The translations under genes and the position numbers were made by a program. From assembly GCA_036244855.1 (NCBI GenBank), contig BQKZ01000127.1, positions 159,235 to 223,234 of the forward strand: a stretch of DNA of 64,000 nucleotides, written 5' to 3'. Shown one piece after another: positions 22,601-34,348 of this stretch. How positions within the stretch are numbered: the stretch's first letter is position 1; the number at the start of each line of letters is the position of its first letter. The notes under the pieces were generated by a model. The model had not been told where the DNA came from, did not search any database, and saw only the letters and a program-made list of their open reading frames with translations. Source of the DNA: Temnopleurus reevesii (Eukaryota; Echinodermata; Echinoidea; Temnopleuroida; Temnopleuridae).

Positions 22601-25600
22601 TCTTTGGTTTTGGACAGTATTGCACAGAATACGAAAATATGTTATTTTCGTCTGCTGCTTTCTATAATATATAAACGGCACAAACGGCATAATATTATCG
22701 TCCGATTTGCATACATATAAGCGCTTGTAGCAGTTGCTTTACTTTTGCTATACTTTTATGATTATGATACAATCAAATTCTCAATCGTTTTGAAATCATG
22801 TCTTTGTCCTACTTTCTATTGCGATGAATTGAAATGCTATATATTGACATTTTAACAATGTGGAATATAATTGTGCAGCTTATATAGAATTATAGGACCT
22901 ATATTAACAGTAAAGACTTCATAATGGTTATAAACTTTGAGCTGGTAAACTTAATCCATACTTAATCTAAAAACTCACGTTCTCATTTTTAATGTCTCTC
23001 GATCTTTGAGAATTATCTGTTTGTATTCAGAATACAATGATCGAAGGACGTGATGATTATTAATAGAGATTTATACAAGTGGGTTCGATTGGTGCTCCCA
23101 TATTGGTACTGTTCACATTAATGATCTGTATATGCCTATTATTGGCGATTTTAGGCTCCTTTTTATTCATTGATTTCATTATGCCCTCTTCATGAAGAGC
23201 TCTTGAAAATTAATTTAATGGCAGGAATAATGGAATTGAGAAGGGTATATGAATGACAGGTAATGATTAATGTAGACATAAATGAAAAGAGAACGAGAGA
23301 GAAAGAGAGTGTTGAGATTTGGGATTAGAATTAACGAGAGAGGGAGAGAGGAAGGGGGAGAGAGGGGAGAGAGGGAGAGAGTGAGAGGGAGGGATAGAGA
23401 GAGAGAGAGGGGCAGATGGAGAGAGGGGCAGATCGAGAGAGAGGGAGAGAGGGGAAGGGAGGAGTAAAGAGTGAAAGCGGGAGATGAGGAGAGAGAGAGG
23501 GGTTGGGAGATCGGGAGGGGGAGGGAGAGGGGGAGAGGAAAGGAAGGAGAGGGAGAGGGGGAAACAGAGAGAGGGAGGAGGGAAAGAGAGACAGGGAGAG
23601 ACAGGGAGGGAGGGAGAGAAAGAGTGCTCTTGAGAAGGAATTTTATGATAGGAGATTTAGATTGATGGAGTTGTGAAGGGTCTGAATGACAGGTAATGAT
23701 TAATTAGGACATAAATGAAAAGAGAACGAAAGAGAAGGAGAGTTTGAAATTTGGGATTAGAATTAGCGAGATAGGGAGAGAGGGAGGGGAGAGAGAGGGA
23801 GAGAGAGGGGCGAGCAAGAGAGAGAGATTTTTTTAAAGAAGAAAAATGGTGCAAAGAAAGAACATGGAGTGATAGGATAGGTGTTTAGGGGTGACAATCG
23901 AGAGAGAAAATAATGGAAACGAGATGAAAATTTCTCTAGCTTTAGGCCTAACGTCGAATGAGCCTCTTGAAAAGAAAAATGGTCAAATTACACTTACTTA
24001 TAGTGCAATACGTTGCCATCTAGGTACCCGTCGTCATGGCTACATAACGTTTACTATTTAAAATAAGCTTGTTTTGTGCCTAAATTATATAAAAAGTATT
24101 ATATCAAATGTATAAACTTCATATTTACAGAATAAATAGGTTTTTTTTTTTACGTATGTTGTATTATATATCTATGATTCGTCATTTTCTATTCCCTTCA
24201 CAGATGACAAGAGTGAGTTGTTCAACCCGAATTGTCGAAACGTGATCCTCCTTGACAACATCCGAGAGAGATGTAACTGCGACGAAGATGGTAAGTTGTT
24301 GCTATGGTAACAATTATTAAAATATTTTGTGGTATCCGTTTTCAAGATATTTTTGCGTTGTGATGAGGATTATATATTCGTTAATTTGTAAGTTTTTGAA
24401 AACATTAATTCAATTCTTGAACTAATTAGACAAGTTTTGTTTCGCGATAAGGTTCCCAACGTTGGTGTGAACCAAAAGAACAAATGACGCAAAATTACCT
24501 GCGTACTAGAAAGATATACCGGCAATAGAGTTTGAAATAACCGCAAAGGAAAGTAATTCCACTATTTTATGATATTCATTGTATTTCAATCTGTTTAAAA
24601 AATCTTAAAATTCTTTTCAATGATTCATGACTTTCTTGTTTAGTGTGATTTCGTTCTAACCATTGGTTATTTTTTTTTTCTTCTGTTTGTGTGATCTGTG
24701 ATCTTTCAATCAATGTAATTTTTTTTCTGGCATGGGGTCCTCCTTCACCATTTCTTTTCACGATTTTCGGGCTGTCGAATCTTCGTACATTTTTATTTTC
24801 TGTTTCTAGAGTCTTCGGAATAACAAACAAACAAAGACTATTTGATTTTGTTTGCGTTTTACTTTCTTGAATATTTGATAAAGAAACAAGCAAACAAAAT
24901 CAAAGTAGTTTGAAAAAATGAACCTTGGAATATTCTAGGTATGAGATATATTATTGAATGGTATTTGTTTGTTATTGCGAAGATGCTAGAATCATAAAAT
25001 AAAAATGTACGAAGATTCGACTGCCCGAAAATCGTGAAAAGAAATAATTTTATTTTTTATTGTTTGCTTTTTGCTTCCGCTCGAAAGCCTAAGTTGATCA
25101 GTTGTACACAAGTCATCGCTATTTTGGGACACTAATCAATGCTAATTGGCAATTATATATATTTTTTTAAAATCTTATGTCACCCATTTTATACTATTTA
25201 TTTTATGTCATGCATTATCTCTATTCTAGACGTGATCGATCTATCAGATGAGAATGGTTCCGTGGCCAACCTCCCTGGGCATCTCGACGATTATGGGAAG
25301 AACTTTCTCACCGACAGGGGATCATTTATACTTGTCAGAGTCGAACGTAAGTAGCTTCGCAATTATTGAGAGGGGCACTCCTCCTGTTTAGAAAAAAATT
25401 ATGGACCTTTTCGATTTATTGGAGAAACTGTAAGAGGAATCCTTGTTATAATTTTGGGACGCCCCTCCCATTTTTAACGGACTGTGGCACATCACGATGA
25501 GAAGATCTTTCTCACTGACAGGGGATAATGTATACTTGTTAGAGAACGTAAGTAGCTCTACTAACCCATATAAAGAGACCCCTGTTTAGGCAAATTATGG

Positions 25601-27617
25601 ACTAAATTTGATTGGAGAAACTAGAAGAGGAATCTTGGTTTTAACAGGGACGTCCCTTCTATTTCTAACGGACTGTGGCCCATCATGATGGGCAGACCTT
25701 TCATACTGACTGGGGTTCATTTATACTTGTGAGAATTGAACGTACATAAACCCCTTAGAAAGAGGGGCGTCCTTATTTCGACAATGGGCCATTTTGAATA
25801 TTTGTATACTCGAAAGAGGACTGAAATATGTCCGAGTTGAAAGAGAGTAGCTATATTCACATGAGAGAAACAGTAATAGGTATTCCCGTTTTTACAGGGA
25901 CGCCCAGTTAAAAAAAATAATACACTAGGGCAAACGGCAATTACCCAGTGAGCTCTAAATAGCCCTTGCAAAATGTACTGCAGGGGTTAGTTTTCAGGAG
26001 GAAATGTAAAAAGATATCTCGTAAAAAAACTAATGGAAATTCTCATAGCAATATTGATTAATTTTCATCATGGAGATTCATTGGGTTCCAAAATAGTAAA
26101 GCCCCTATAACAAATACAAAGAAACTGATACCATTATTATATTGCCACTGTAATTGTGACTACTATTATGTCTGAAAATGTGTAGGAATGACGAAAAAGC
26201 AATGCACAAAAAGTCATTCACTTGGGTATGACAATTGTATTGTATTTTGGTAGTGTAAATGTTATTCCGCACCAACTGGTACGGATTATACCTAATTGTT
26301 GCGACATAGGCAATATTGTTTATGAATTGTAATTAGGATGAATGCTTTTGGAGCTTGTTCATTGCAGCAATTAGACATCACTTATTTCCATGTTATTTAA
26401 ATCCTTATCAATTTCTAATTCAAGTGAATGGGGGTGTTTATAGGCTCAAAAGCAGTGAAATGGGGGGGGGGGGGCATTCCCCCAAAGATTCCAAACATGA
26501 AAAAAAATCCCGTTCTGAGTCATATTTGCTCCGTTTTGTGACTATATTTAGGGTGAATTCATTCGGAGCATGTTCGTTGAAGTAATTAGACCTAATTGAT
26601 TTCTATTTTGGTAATTATTTTCCGTTTCTTACCCAGGTGAAGGAGAGGAGGGCGATGATGATCGTATTACATACATTCCTCTCTTACAAGGCATCGATGA
26701 TGATAAAGACTTCCTCTGTAAGTTACTTATATAAATAGATATTTTGGTAGTTGTTTAAGAAAAACATCATGCACTATTACATAGGCAACCGAAGGTTCAA
26801 TTATGCTTGAGGTTTTGTAAAAACAATATTTTGATACCCAGGGGGCTAAGAGCAAATTTGGCGCCCCCCTCCCGGCTGAACTGACAAGCACAAAAAAGGT
26901 AATCAGCTAAAATTTGGCGCCCCCAATCAGCAATTTGGCGTCCCCCTTTCAACGATTTGGCGCCCCCTTTTAAGAAATTTTAAAGAAATTTGTTTGCCAT
27001 CAAATTTTGGCGCCCCCTAGTTTTGACCTAGGGTACTAAAGCCGCCAAAGCCCCCCACGGTGCGCACATGCATAATGAGGTTTGTTGAAATGTATTAAGC
27101 TTCTTGATTAACGTTTATAAACCGGATATAGAACTATTCTAACTCTTCAATTGTATTTGTTGTTGAAACAAAACAAAAAAAATACGTAAATTGATAATGA
27201 ATCTTTATGACTTACATAGCTAAACACCAGGACCTCTTACCATAAGATTTTATTACAAAACATCTATGGGAAATAATGTACTAAAGATCTCTTTTCTGTT
27301 ACATGCCCCTGAACGATAGATCGAATTCCTAGCTGAAAAAGGGATGTAAGTTTTTTTTTTAATCTGAATGACATGAGAAACGAGCGTGATTACTTTACGA
27401 ATATGTATTCTTATCTCTTTCTTTTTTCCGTTCTACTCCAGCGCGACTAAATCCCAAGCCAACGAAGGGTGGAGCAGGAGGAAAAGGAAGACGAAAAGGA
27501 GATCGGGCAGGATCGCCGTCATCAGCCAAGGGAGATCGAAGAAAAGGGCGCGGAAAACAAGATTCACAAAGTCGGCGAAGCGGCGGCACGACGTCACGAA
27601 ATACACCCAAACGATGA
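18210..27617 (+). CDS. CXorf65-like protein, five coding exons
   Basis: Joining 18210-18234, 24204-24290, 25230-25346, 26637-26717 and 27442-27617 gives a 161-residue protein with every intron in phase 1 and every border GT/AG. It begins MFITVRFGDDKSELFNPNC, continues through a conserved LLDNIRERC..DVIDLSDENG stretch and FILVRVE, and then a short Y-I-P-L-L block. It ends in a basic low-complexity tail rich in Gly, Arg, Lys and Ser (about 58 residues). The opening, the 'D.IDLSDE.G' stretch and the 'LVRVER' strand followed by 'YIPLL' match my recollection of the uncharacterised animal family CXorf65. No function is known to me. No signal peptide or membrane segment is seen. Intron 1 is 6 kb. 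The 5' UTR and promoter were not identified in 17881-18209. It is convergent with the SPRY-TIR gene. Confidence 0.82.
19511..19630. repeat. AAT/ATC trinucleotide microsatellite
   Basis: ataataatgataataat...catcatcat, then (aat)n at about 19576-19630, in intron 1 of the CXorf65-like gene. Confidence 0.95.
20828..20995. mobile_element. Palindromic MITE, family M6
   Basis: Ends gctgtgtttcataaagctgttcg and the inverse form ...tatgtatgaaacagggt, with inner ggtgaccc / gggtcacc. A related copy lies at 28675-28848. In intron 1. Confidence 0.65.
20996..23231. other. Intron 1 interior, no feature recognised
   Basis: AT-rich sequence without splice-bounded coding segments, RNA genes or repeats that I could identify. 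Confidence 0.5.
23232..23835. repeat. Tandemly duplicated GA-rich segment
   Basis: The phrase 'gaatgacaggtaatgattaa...acataaatgaaaagagaacga' followed by GA-rich sequence occurs twice (from about 23250 and from about 23683), a unit of about 430 bp. Within each unit (GA)n and (GGGA)n tracts dominate. Lies in intron 1. Confidence 0.85.
24204..24290 (+). CDS. CXorf65-like, exon 2
   Basis: Acceptor ttcacAG, donor GTAAGT. Encodes DDKSELFNPNCRNVILLDNI and nine more residues to DED, entering and leaving in phase 1. Confidence 0.85.
25230..25346 (+). CDS. CXorf65-like, exon 3
   Basis: Acceptor ttctAG, donor GTAAGT. Encodes the DVIDLSDENGSVANLPG core through FILVRVE. Its 3' end and donor are copied in tandem in the following intron (25500-25900). 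Confidence 0.88.
25500..25905 (+). repeat. Tandem partial copies of exon 3 border
   Basis: At least two further copies of 'ctgacaggggat.atttatacttgt..ga...aacgta' plus about 130 bp of intron start, period about 190 bp, at about 25503 and 25690. A third, decayed copy starts near 25800. The first copy keeps a GTAAGT donor; the second has GTACAT. No copy has an upstream acceptor, so they are not exons. Confidence 0.8.
26637..26717 (+). CDS. CXorf65-like, exon 4
   Basis: Acceptor cccAG, donor GTAAGT. Encodes REGEEGDDDRITYIPLLQG and the acidic IDDDKDFL. Phase 1 at both ends. Confidence 0.85.
26855..27020. repeat. Short repeats with TTTGGCGCCCCC core
   Basis: Five near-copies of ATTTGGCGCCCCC at irregular spacing in intron 4. 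TTTGGCGC matches the E2F site consensus, but the repetitive setting suggests a simple-repeat origin. Confidence 0.6.
27442..27617 (+). CDS. CXorf65-like, exon 5 (stop)
   Basis: Acceptor tactccAG. Encodes the basic Gly/Lys/Arg/Ser-rich tail ending NTPKR and stops at TGA 27615-27617. Other frames over this exon are open only because of its composition. Confidence 0.8.
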
Positions 27618-28475
27618 CATCACAATGGATTTAGACCTTATATTTCTTTCGTCTGACTGATGGTGACGTTACAATGGAGTTCTTCATTCCTATTGTTGCG
27701 ATGACTTCTGCGATGACGTCACAATGGATTACTTCGTTCTTGTCAGCAGACTGTTATGACGTCACAATTGATTACTTCGTTCTTATTTTCTGACTGAATT
27801 AATTATGAAGTGAACATTGAAGAACTCCGCTTTGTAAATATCTATCATAGATAACTATAAGATATTCGCTATATATTGTAATCGATTTTGAAATATTTTT
27901 GTTGATAACAAAATTATGGAGCATGCGGCTTTATCAATGGTAACAAAAGGATTTGAATAGATATCACGGCGACGTCTAATGATCTTGATGTTTAATCCAA
28001 AACTGTTTTATGGTGAAGGGGAGATCTGGCTATATTTTGCTGTGTGCATTTTTGGGAATAAGGGTCGCTTTGTAATTACGGAATGCTCATAATCCAACAG
28101 TGACTGTTTTTATTATTGTTTTCTTTTCTTTAACGGTGTATCGGCGCTTCCGTGAATGAAAACAAACATTTTTGATCTTCCCCCTCCTTTTCTTGGTGTT
28201 AAATTTGAGTGAGATCTAAAAGAAAAAAGTCACAATCGCACAGAGCGCCGAAAAAAAATGGTGGCATGGCGCGGCGAAACGTTTAGGAGGGGGGGGGGGG
28301 GCGGTATAAGCCGGTTACCCCGGTAGAGATGGGGTTAAAGATCTTGTAATAAATAAATGATTGTCCATTTAACGAAGCAATATTTCTTTTGTCACTTCTA
28401 CGGAATGGATTATAAATTGTACTTGCAGGTGTGTGTGCGTGTGTGCGTGTATTATCCGTTTCTTCAACTCATATA
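27618..28475 (+). other. Probable 3' UTR and downstream DNA
   Basis: The first AATAAA downstream of the CXorf65-like stop is at 28348 (aataaataaa), followed at some distance by a GT-rich tract (28431-28450). This could be the polyadenylation site. A G-run lies at 28290. Short 'tgacgtcacaatggattacttcgttcttg' phrases recur at about 27665, 27715 and 27757, a small tandem repeat. Confidence 0.4.
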
Positions 28476-28677
28476 AAGTCCGTCCATTCACCAAATCTTT
28501 CTTAAAGTTACGCACGACTTTAAGAAGGACTGGAAGAAAGACTGGAGCACGTTAACGGTTGCAATGCTCATAAGATTATCGATCATTCACCACAAGAACT
28601 GATACCTGTCATGCGTAAAGTCATTCTTAAAGTCTTCCGTAACTAACTTGGTAACTCTTGGTGAAACATCGCCCAGG
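28476..28677. mobile_element. Palindromic MITE, family M2 (clearest copy)
   Basis: Central ggttgcaatgctcataag flanked by inverse arms (gactttaagaaggactggaag..., ...cattcttaaagtc). Right end cttggtgaaacatcgccc. The next MITE (M6) starts at its edge. Confidence 0.7.
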
Positions 28678-28848
28678 GTTGTATTTCATAAATCAGTTCG
28701 TATATCAACGTACGATTCTACGAACGACCGGTGGTCATTTCTCAGCTTGTGATTCAGCGGAAGGTGTATTTATTGAATGCAGGAATAGGTCACCAGTCTG
28801 TCGTAGAGTCGTGCATAGATCTAGGAACAGTCTATGACACACAGCCCT
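28675..28848. mobile_element. Palindromic MITE, family M6
   Basis: Begins agggttgtatttcataaatcagttcgta and ends in the inverse ...tctatgacacacagccct. It matches 20828-20995 in plan and in inner 'gtcaccagtc'. Confidence 0.65.
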
Positions 28849-29568
28849 GTTCTATTCCACTAGCACGTGATTTGTGCCTTTTGAATAAGCGATTTGTATT
28901 TGTGTCATTTCAATAATGATATAAATCGTAAATGTATGCATATAATTTCTTCAAATCAGAATATTGATATTTTTTTTAATTTTTTTTTCATAATTCTGTG
29001 TTTTTAAGAACAAAATCAAATCAAATTACAATATATACAATAATTATATGATTCAACAAAATTAAGATTACATCAGAACATAAATTGATATTAGTTTATT
29101 TCATTCCTCTCCTTATCACATAAACACATAATCACATAAACGGCAAACAAACGTAAACTGTCTGATTGATTAGTTTAACACCCATGTTTAAATATGCCTG
29201 CCTTTTATGGTGTCAAATTTAACGCCCAAAATGCACGGATTCACGAAAAATCAATGAAATTGCATTTATATCCGGGACACAGTTTTAAGTGACTGGCCAT
29301 TCGCTTTTGCAGTGCAACTCCCATTTTGTTGATATTTCCTTTTCAAATACTGTATTTATGTTACAGCAGCATTGTGAATTGTTACATTTTTGTACAGTGT
29401 ATTCTGATTAAAGATATAATCTGGAAAAAAAAACTATTTATGAACATTTTCGTAATATTTGTTGACTTTGTTTCACAGCAGTGAAAACGATTTTCCCCTC
29501 ATTTGGTATACCAGATGTACAACTTCTGTATCAAATGGTTGTACGACTATTTTACAACTCTGGAGAGC

Positions 29569-29756
29569 TGAGGCCAATTGCATGAAATGGTCTTAGTTAT
29601 AATATCTTCTTGCTTAAACGTCGTAACTTCTTGTACCACCTCTTAACATATACACTTACATTAATTGGTCTATGTTAAGAGGTTGGCACAAGAGGTTAAG
29701 ACGTCTTAGCAATTAAGTAGCAAATAGGTAAGACCATTTAGTACAATTGGCCCCTG
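29569..29756. mobile_element. MITE, family M5
   Basis: Ends ctgaggccaattgcatgaaatggtctta / taagaccatttagtacaattggcccct are inverted repeats. Inner 'cctcttaaca' and 'tgttaagagg' pair too. Second copy at 60455-60822. Confidence 0.7.
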
Positions 29757-29985
29757 ACTGATTCACTCTTGGATTGTTGGGCAAAAATTCATCCAACCCC
29801 TGATAGCATACAGTGCACACACCTACTATTGGTTAAAAGTGTCAAACTAATACAGATGAATTCCAGCATAGGTTTCACATGTTTTGACCAATAGCTGGGT
29901 GGACAGTCAGTATGTTGCCTAGTCCTGGGTAAATTTTCGCCCAACTTTTGATTTTGCGGGAACTCTCTTTTCATCTCCATTGCTG

Positions 29986-30096
29986 TGCTTCGCCGAGTGA
30001 CGGCCGACTTTAAGAACGTACATTGTATAAGTTCTTCTGTTGAATGGTTGAGTAACATAAGATTATACTCATCAACGAACTCCAGTCTTTAATTTT
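29986..30096. mobile_element. Partial M2 MITE
   Basis: Shares 'tttaagaacgtacattgtataagttcttctgttgaatg' style sequence and 'actccagtcttta' with the M2 copies at 5731 and 48206. One end is missing. Confidence 0.5.
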
Positions 30097-30235
30097 GGCG
30101 CTCCTTTAATAACAAATTTGCCCTTCAAGTACATGGCCTTCCCCCCCCCCCCCCCCCCCTCAAAGCAGATAAACAATAGCAGATAAACCATAGCACTAAT
30201 TAGGACATTGAAATCTGTAAGACATTATTTTTTAG

Positions 30236-30290
30236 TAATCAAGCGCCACGAGCGCTCAGCTGTGGCGGAGACCGGCGCTATACAAGAGGC

Positions 30291-30368
<78 letters not shown>
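30236..30368 (+). repeat. SINE tail with long ATC microsatellite
   Basis: 'aagcgccacgagcgctcag' and 'cggcgctatacaag' match the tail module of the SINEs, followed by about 26 uninterrupted ATC units. The head is missing. Confidence 0.75.
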
Positions 30369-30369
<1 letters not shown>

Positions 30370-31171
30370 TGCACAAGGAGAAAACTTTAAATTTGATTGT
30401 TAGCTCAGTTAACTAGTGAAATTTTGAAGAAGAAAAACACAGAAAACAGTGGACCATCAACCCAGTTGCACCAACCGCATTTTTATATGACGCAGAAGCC
30501 GATTACCAACAAATTGATCTCTCTCTCTCTCTCTCTCTCTATATAGCAACCCGACCTATTTCAGAGCAATACTATCTACAAATTTATTAAAGGCAAAAGT
30601 AACCTTAATAAGGTTCATATAATGCATCTCAACATTATTGAATGTAGAATGTTTGAGAATTCACTAAAACCCCCATCTCTTCACAAGTGTTTTCTAATAG
30701 TATCTGCACCATATATATTCCACATTTAATGTTTTTGTTCTTGAATTCTCCTTTATTGCACCTTGAGCACAATATTTATGTGGAATCTGGTATATGAAAA
30801 GTACCATGTATTATTTTTTTTTTATCATTTATCATCATGACTCACATGATGCAAGATTTTGTTTGAAAATGTTCAAATGTAGGCGTGTATATAACAACTT
30901 GCATTTCAGTGATTTTCATTTCTCACACACAAAAGACAACAATGACAAAATTTAAGGAAAGACTCATAATTTAATTATTCTCCTATTATTTCTACATTAC
31001 TAGATATAAATATTCACAAAGCCTCATAATAAGTATTATACACATGATAAAGACAATATAATCTAGACAAATATCAAAAATTTACATCAGAATAAATTCA
31101 TGTTTACTTGCACTAGAGAACTGAACTGTTACATATCAAAAATTGCATTAGTTATGTCATCCTTACTTTAA

Positions 31172-31795
31172 AGGTCCACTATTATGAAAATACAAGTTGA
31201 TCTGTATTGATGTATTATACCATTATCAATGCCCTTTTCAGTGAAAGAGGGCCCAAATATGTTTCATATATTTAATAATATTTTTTCTTCATTTTTATGT
31301 TGGCTTAGTTGGGAACGCTCCTACAAATTTCTTTCAAATGTCAATCCTATTGTGACATCACAAGAGTCAAGTTTGTTCACCTTTCTAGATCATGTTTCAG
31401 AGCTGGTTCTGTAAATAACAAAAGGAAATATGTGGATCAATGCAGGTATTTCAATTCAGGTGATTGCGCATTCCAATTCCCTTTCATGGGCAATCACCTT
31501 AATTGAAATCCCTGCATTGATCTACATATTTCTTTTTGTTATTTACAGAACCAGCTCTGAAACATGATTTAGAAAGGTGAACAAACTTGACTCTTATGAT
31601 GTCACAACATGATTGACATTTGAAAGAAATTTTTAGGGGCGTTCCCAACTAAGCCAACATAAAAATGAAGAACAGATATTATAAAATATATGAAACACAT
31701 TTGGACTCTCTTTCAGTGAAAAGGGTATTGATAATGGTATACTACATCAATACAGATCAACTTGTATTTTCATAATAGTACCCCTTTAAAAGGAA
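31172..31795. mobile_element. 624-bp near-perfect palindrome flanked by TTAA
   Basis: TTAA at 31168-31171 and 31796-31799. The ends are AGGTCCACTATTATG and the inverse of CATAATAGTACCCCT. Arms of about 290 bp stay complementary with few mismatches, around a short centre near 31460-31495. No transposase. TTAA duplication suggests a non-autonomous piggyBac-type foldback element. Confidence 0.85.
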
Positions 31796-32630
31796 AGTCA
31801 AGCCAGAAAAAAACTTTCTTTCAATAAAAACAGAGAAATGCAGCAACCTGATTCGTAAAATTAAGAAGTAAACTTCATGAGAAACAAGAGAATCACAATC
31901 GGAAGTTTTGGTAGTCATGTCTCCAATTCAATATTATCTTTTAAAGTTTGGATTAATAAGTTTTCTACATCATATCAGATTTCCAATCAGGTTCGTTATG
32001 ATGTCTGTTTTTATTGAAATCAGGATATTTTTGGGTGTACTTTCTTAGGAAAATCTTGAGTTCTGTTAGTGGTAGAAGAGAAGGAAAAACTGACATTATA
32101 TGTATATCTAAAAAAAATTCAAATACATCGATCACTCAAAGTATCATTTGATTTTTTTTAAGGGGTTATATAATTGTTTTCCCATGTCAGTTCAGGGTGT
32201 AATTTGCTCTCATAAATGAGTGTGATACAAATAAATCTGAAGTATTTTGAACCAGTCTCTTTCACGTTTAAACTCCCACTAGCAGAACTTAAGATTTACT
32301 TCAAACACTGAAAATCTCAATAGGGACAAACTATTCCCTTTTTAAATGTTTATCAATATAGATATACAATAAATTGTGATATCTCCTTCGAAAAAGTATC
32401 AAAATGTGCTACCTGTTTGAAAGATCTTTGGTTTTGTGTTCAGCAAATTACAAAAAGTAACAAGAATGAAATAAAATGCATAATGTATTTTCTTAATCTA
32501 TAATTACTTAATAAGCAAATGAAATTGTAAGTTGTCCTTTAAAAGCACTTTACTCTTTCGAGGACGAATATAAACAAAAACAGCTTTTCAGTATCGCATA
32601 GCTATGAACACAATAAAGAACAATGTCTAA

Positions 32631-32815
32631 GAGGGTGTTGTTCAAAATTTGCAATTGATCGCAAATCAACTGCAAATCAGTTACAAATTGTAATGCACAT
32701 TTTCATTCGCGCATCATATGCGCTTCTAACAAGACACGCATGAAACGATTTTGAATAGCACGTTTTGATCAACTGCAACTTGCAATCAGTTGCCACTTTT
32801 GAGCAACACCCCCTA
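32631..32815. mobile_element. Palindromic MITE, family M3
   Basis: Ends gagggtgttgttcaaaa and ttttgagcaacaccccct are inverted. Inner 'gatcgcaaatcaactgcaa' faces 'ttttgatcaactgcaac'. Related copies: 44289-44449, 47912-48092, 48563-48749 and a partial at 48433-48540. Confidence 0.75.
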
Positions 32816-33217
32816 CATGTGCTTGCTACTATGATTGCGATTCAAGCAATGTCATATCACAATGAAAAGTATACAAAGAGTATATGAAAAAGATAAACAT
32901 CATAGCATATCATTGCTATGTCAGGGATTGAAGCTTCACTCATCTGCTCAGGCAACTCAATGGCCTGTTGGCTAAGACCGATTTGGTCCTTCTTTCTCAG
33001 TTTACAAAGAATTTTTTTTCATTCTTCACAAAATGAAAATTGTGAAAAAAGTTCCATATACTAAAATGGGAAAGATATTTCACACAAATGTCACCTTGTG
33101 ATATCAAACAGTAAAAAAAAAAAGTTGCAAAATACATGAGATCTGTAATAACATTTAGCCAAACGATTCACTTATGGATAGGATTTCAGAGGTAGGTGTC
33201 TCCAAAATCCCTATCAT
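32816..33217. other. Intergenic, no feature recognised
   Basis: AT-rich DNA with no ORF or repeat that I can name. Confidence 0.5.
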
Positions 33218-34347
33218 TTAAATATCTGATAAATCTTTACATAATGCAAATGATACAAAGAAAGTAATACTTATAATTTTGACAGTATTGACAAAAAATG
33301 TTACACAGACTTTGGAGTGACATTGTGCGAGATTTATTTTATTTTGATCAACACTGTGTTAAAGAATTGAAAAAGTGAGGTAGCCCTTCAAATAAACAGG
33401 AGACACAAACAGACTGAACTGGGGTATTCATTTTGGATTATGACATCTCAATTTTGAAAGTAAGAATTGCATCTCTAATCATCAAACAACAACTAAATAA
33501 TCTATACAAACCAACATGCAAGGGATCAACTCGGAATAGTACAGAACAGCCATTTTTCAAGGTGATAGAACATGCAAAAACTTTAAGTATAAAAATATCT
33601 TCCAATCAAGTGGGCATGCATGATTTCTATTTCATTTCTATTTTCAATCAGCCAAAAAGGTATCTTTGAGAATCATAATTAATATATTCAATCCAGGACA
33701 ATAAATTATTTTGGACTTTTACTCAAGATAAATCTGAATACATGGTGGATCATCCTATCTAAAAATCACTGCTCATCACCATAAATGTACCTCTATCTAT
33801 TAAGCAATAATGACTTGCGGTTAAATAAAATAAATTCTGATACCTGATGGAGCTGATAATTTTCACAAAAATGAAATTTTCTTATTAATTTGGTCTTTCT
33901 ATATCATTGAAATGTCCATTGAGCTTTAGTGTAAATGTAAGTGTTGCAATGACAATTTCATGCAATGGTACATCTTAAATATGCTGGCTCAAAACACCAC
34001 TGACAATACAACAACATTTTGATACACCATTTCAACTAATCAGGTAAACAAAGGCTTTATCTTATCACTTTCCAAGTACTTTGCACTTTAATACTCAACT
34101 TGAAAGCAACCATTCTGTGTAAGAGTCTCGTGATTCACATCAGAAAAATTGAAATATTACAATTTTAATAACAAGTAGTAATAGGTCCATTTATCTAGCG
34201 CAATCACTATATGCATATAATCTACTGCGTTTGCGACTAGGTGCCATATGATTATCCTGGCTATAACTGTCGAGCAAGCCACTCAGGTTCTCACGCATGC
34301 AAGGGAATAAATTCCTGCCAGTTAACACCATGGGTGGGATTTGAACC
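33218..34347. repeat. Left copy of a duplicated block
   Basis: Matches 34839-36014 with small differences (for example a replacement of about 45 bp near 33300 / 34915). It ends at the single N. The small open frames at 33433 and 35121 come from this shared block and look non-coding. Confidence 0.88.
34172..34347 (-). mobile_element. SINE-related element, broken by the N
   Basis: Minus-strand copy of the element at 35838-36070 cut in its head at the assembly junction. Confidence 0.65.
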
Positions 34348-34348
34348 N
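34348..34348. other. Single-N assembly junction
   Basis: Lies inside the SINE-related element, at a point equivalent to about 36014 in the right copy. Confidence 0.9.

Noticed and set aside
23282..23665. Arg/Glu/Gly-rich frames
   Set aside because: GA microsatellite translation.
30290..30368. Regular repeats that might suggest a CRISPR array
   Set aside because: Uninterrupted trinucleotide repeat without spacers, in animal DNA.
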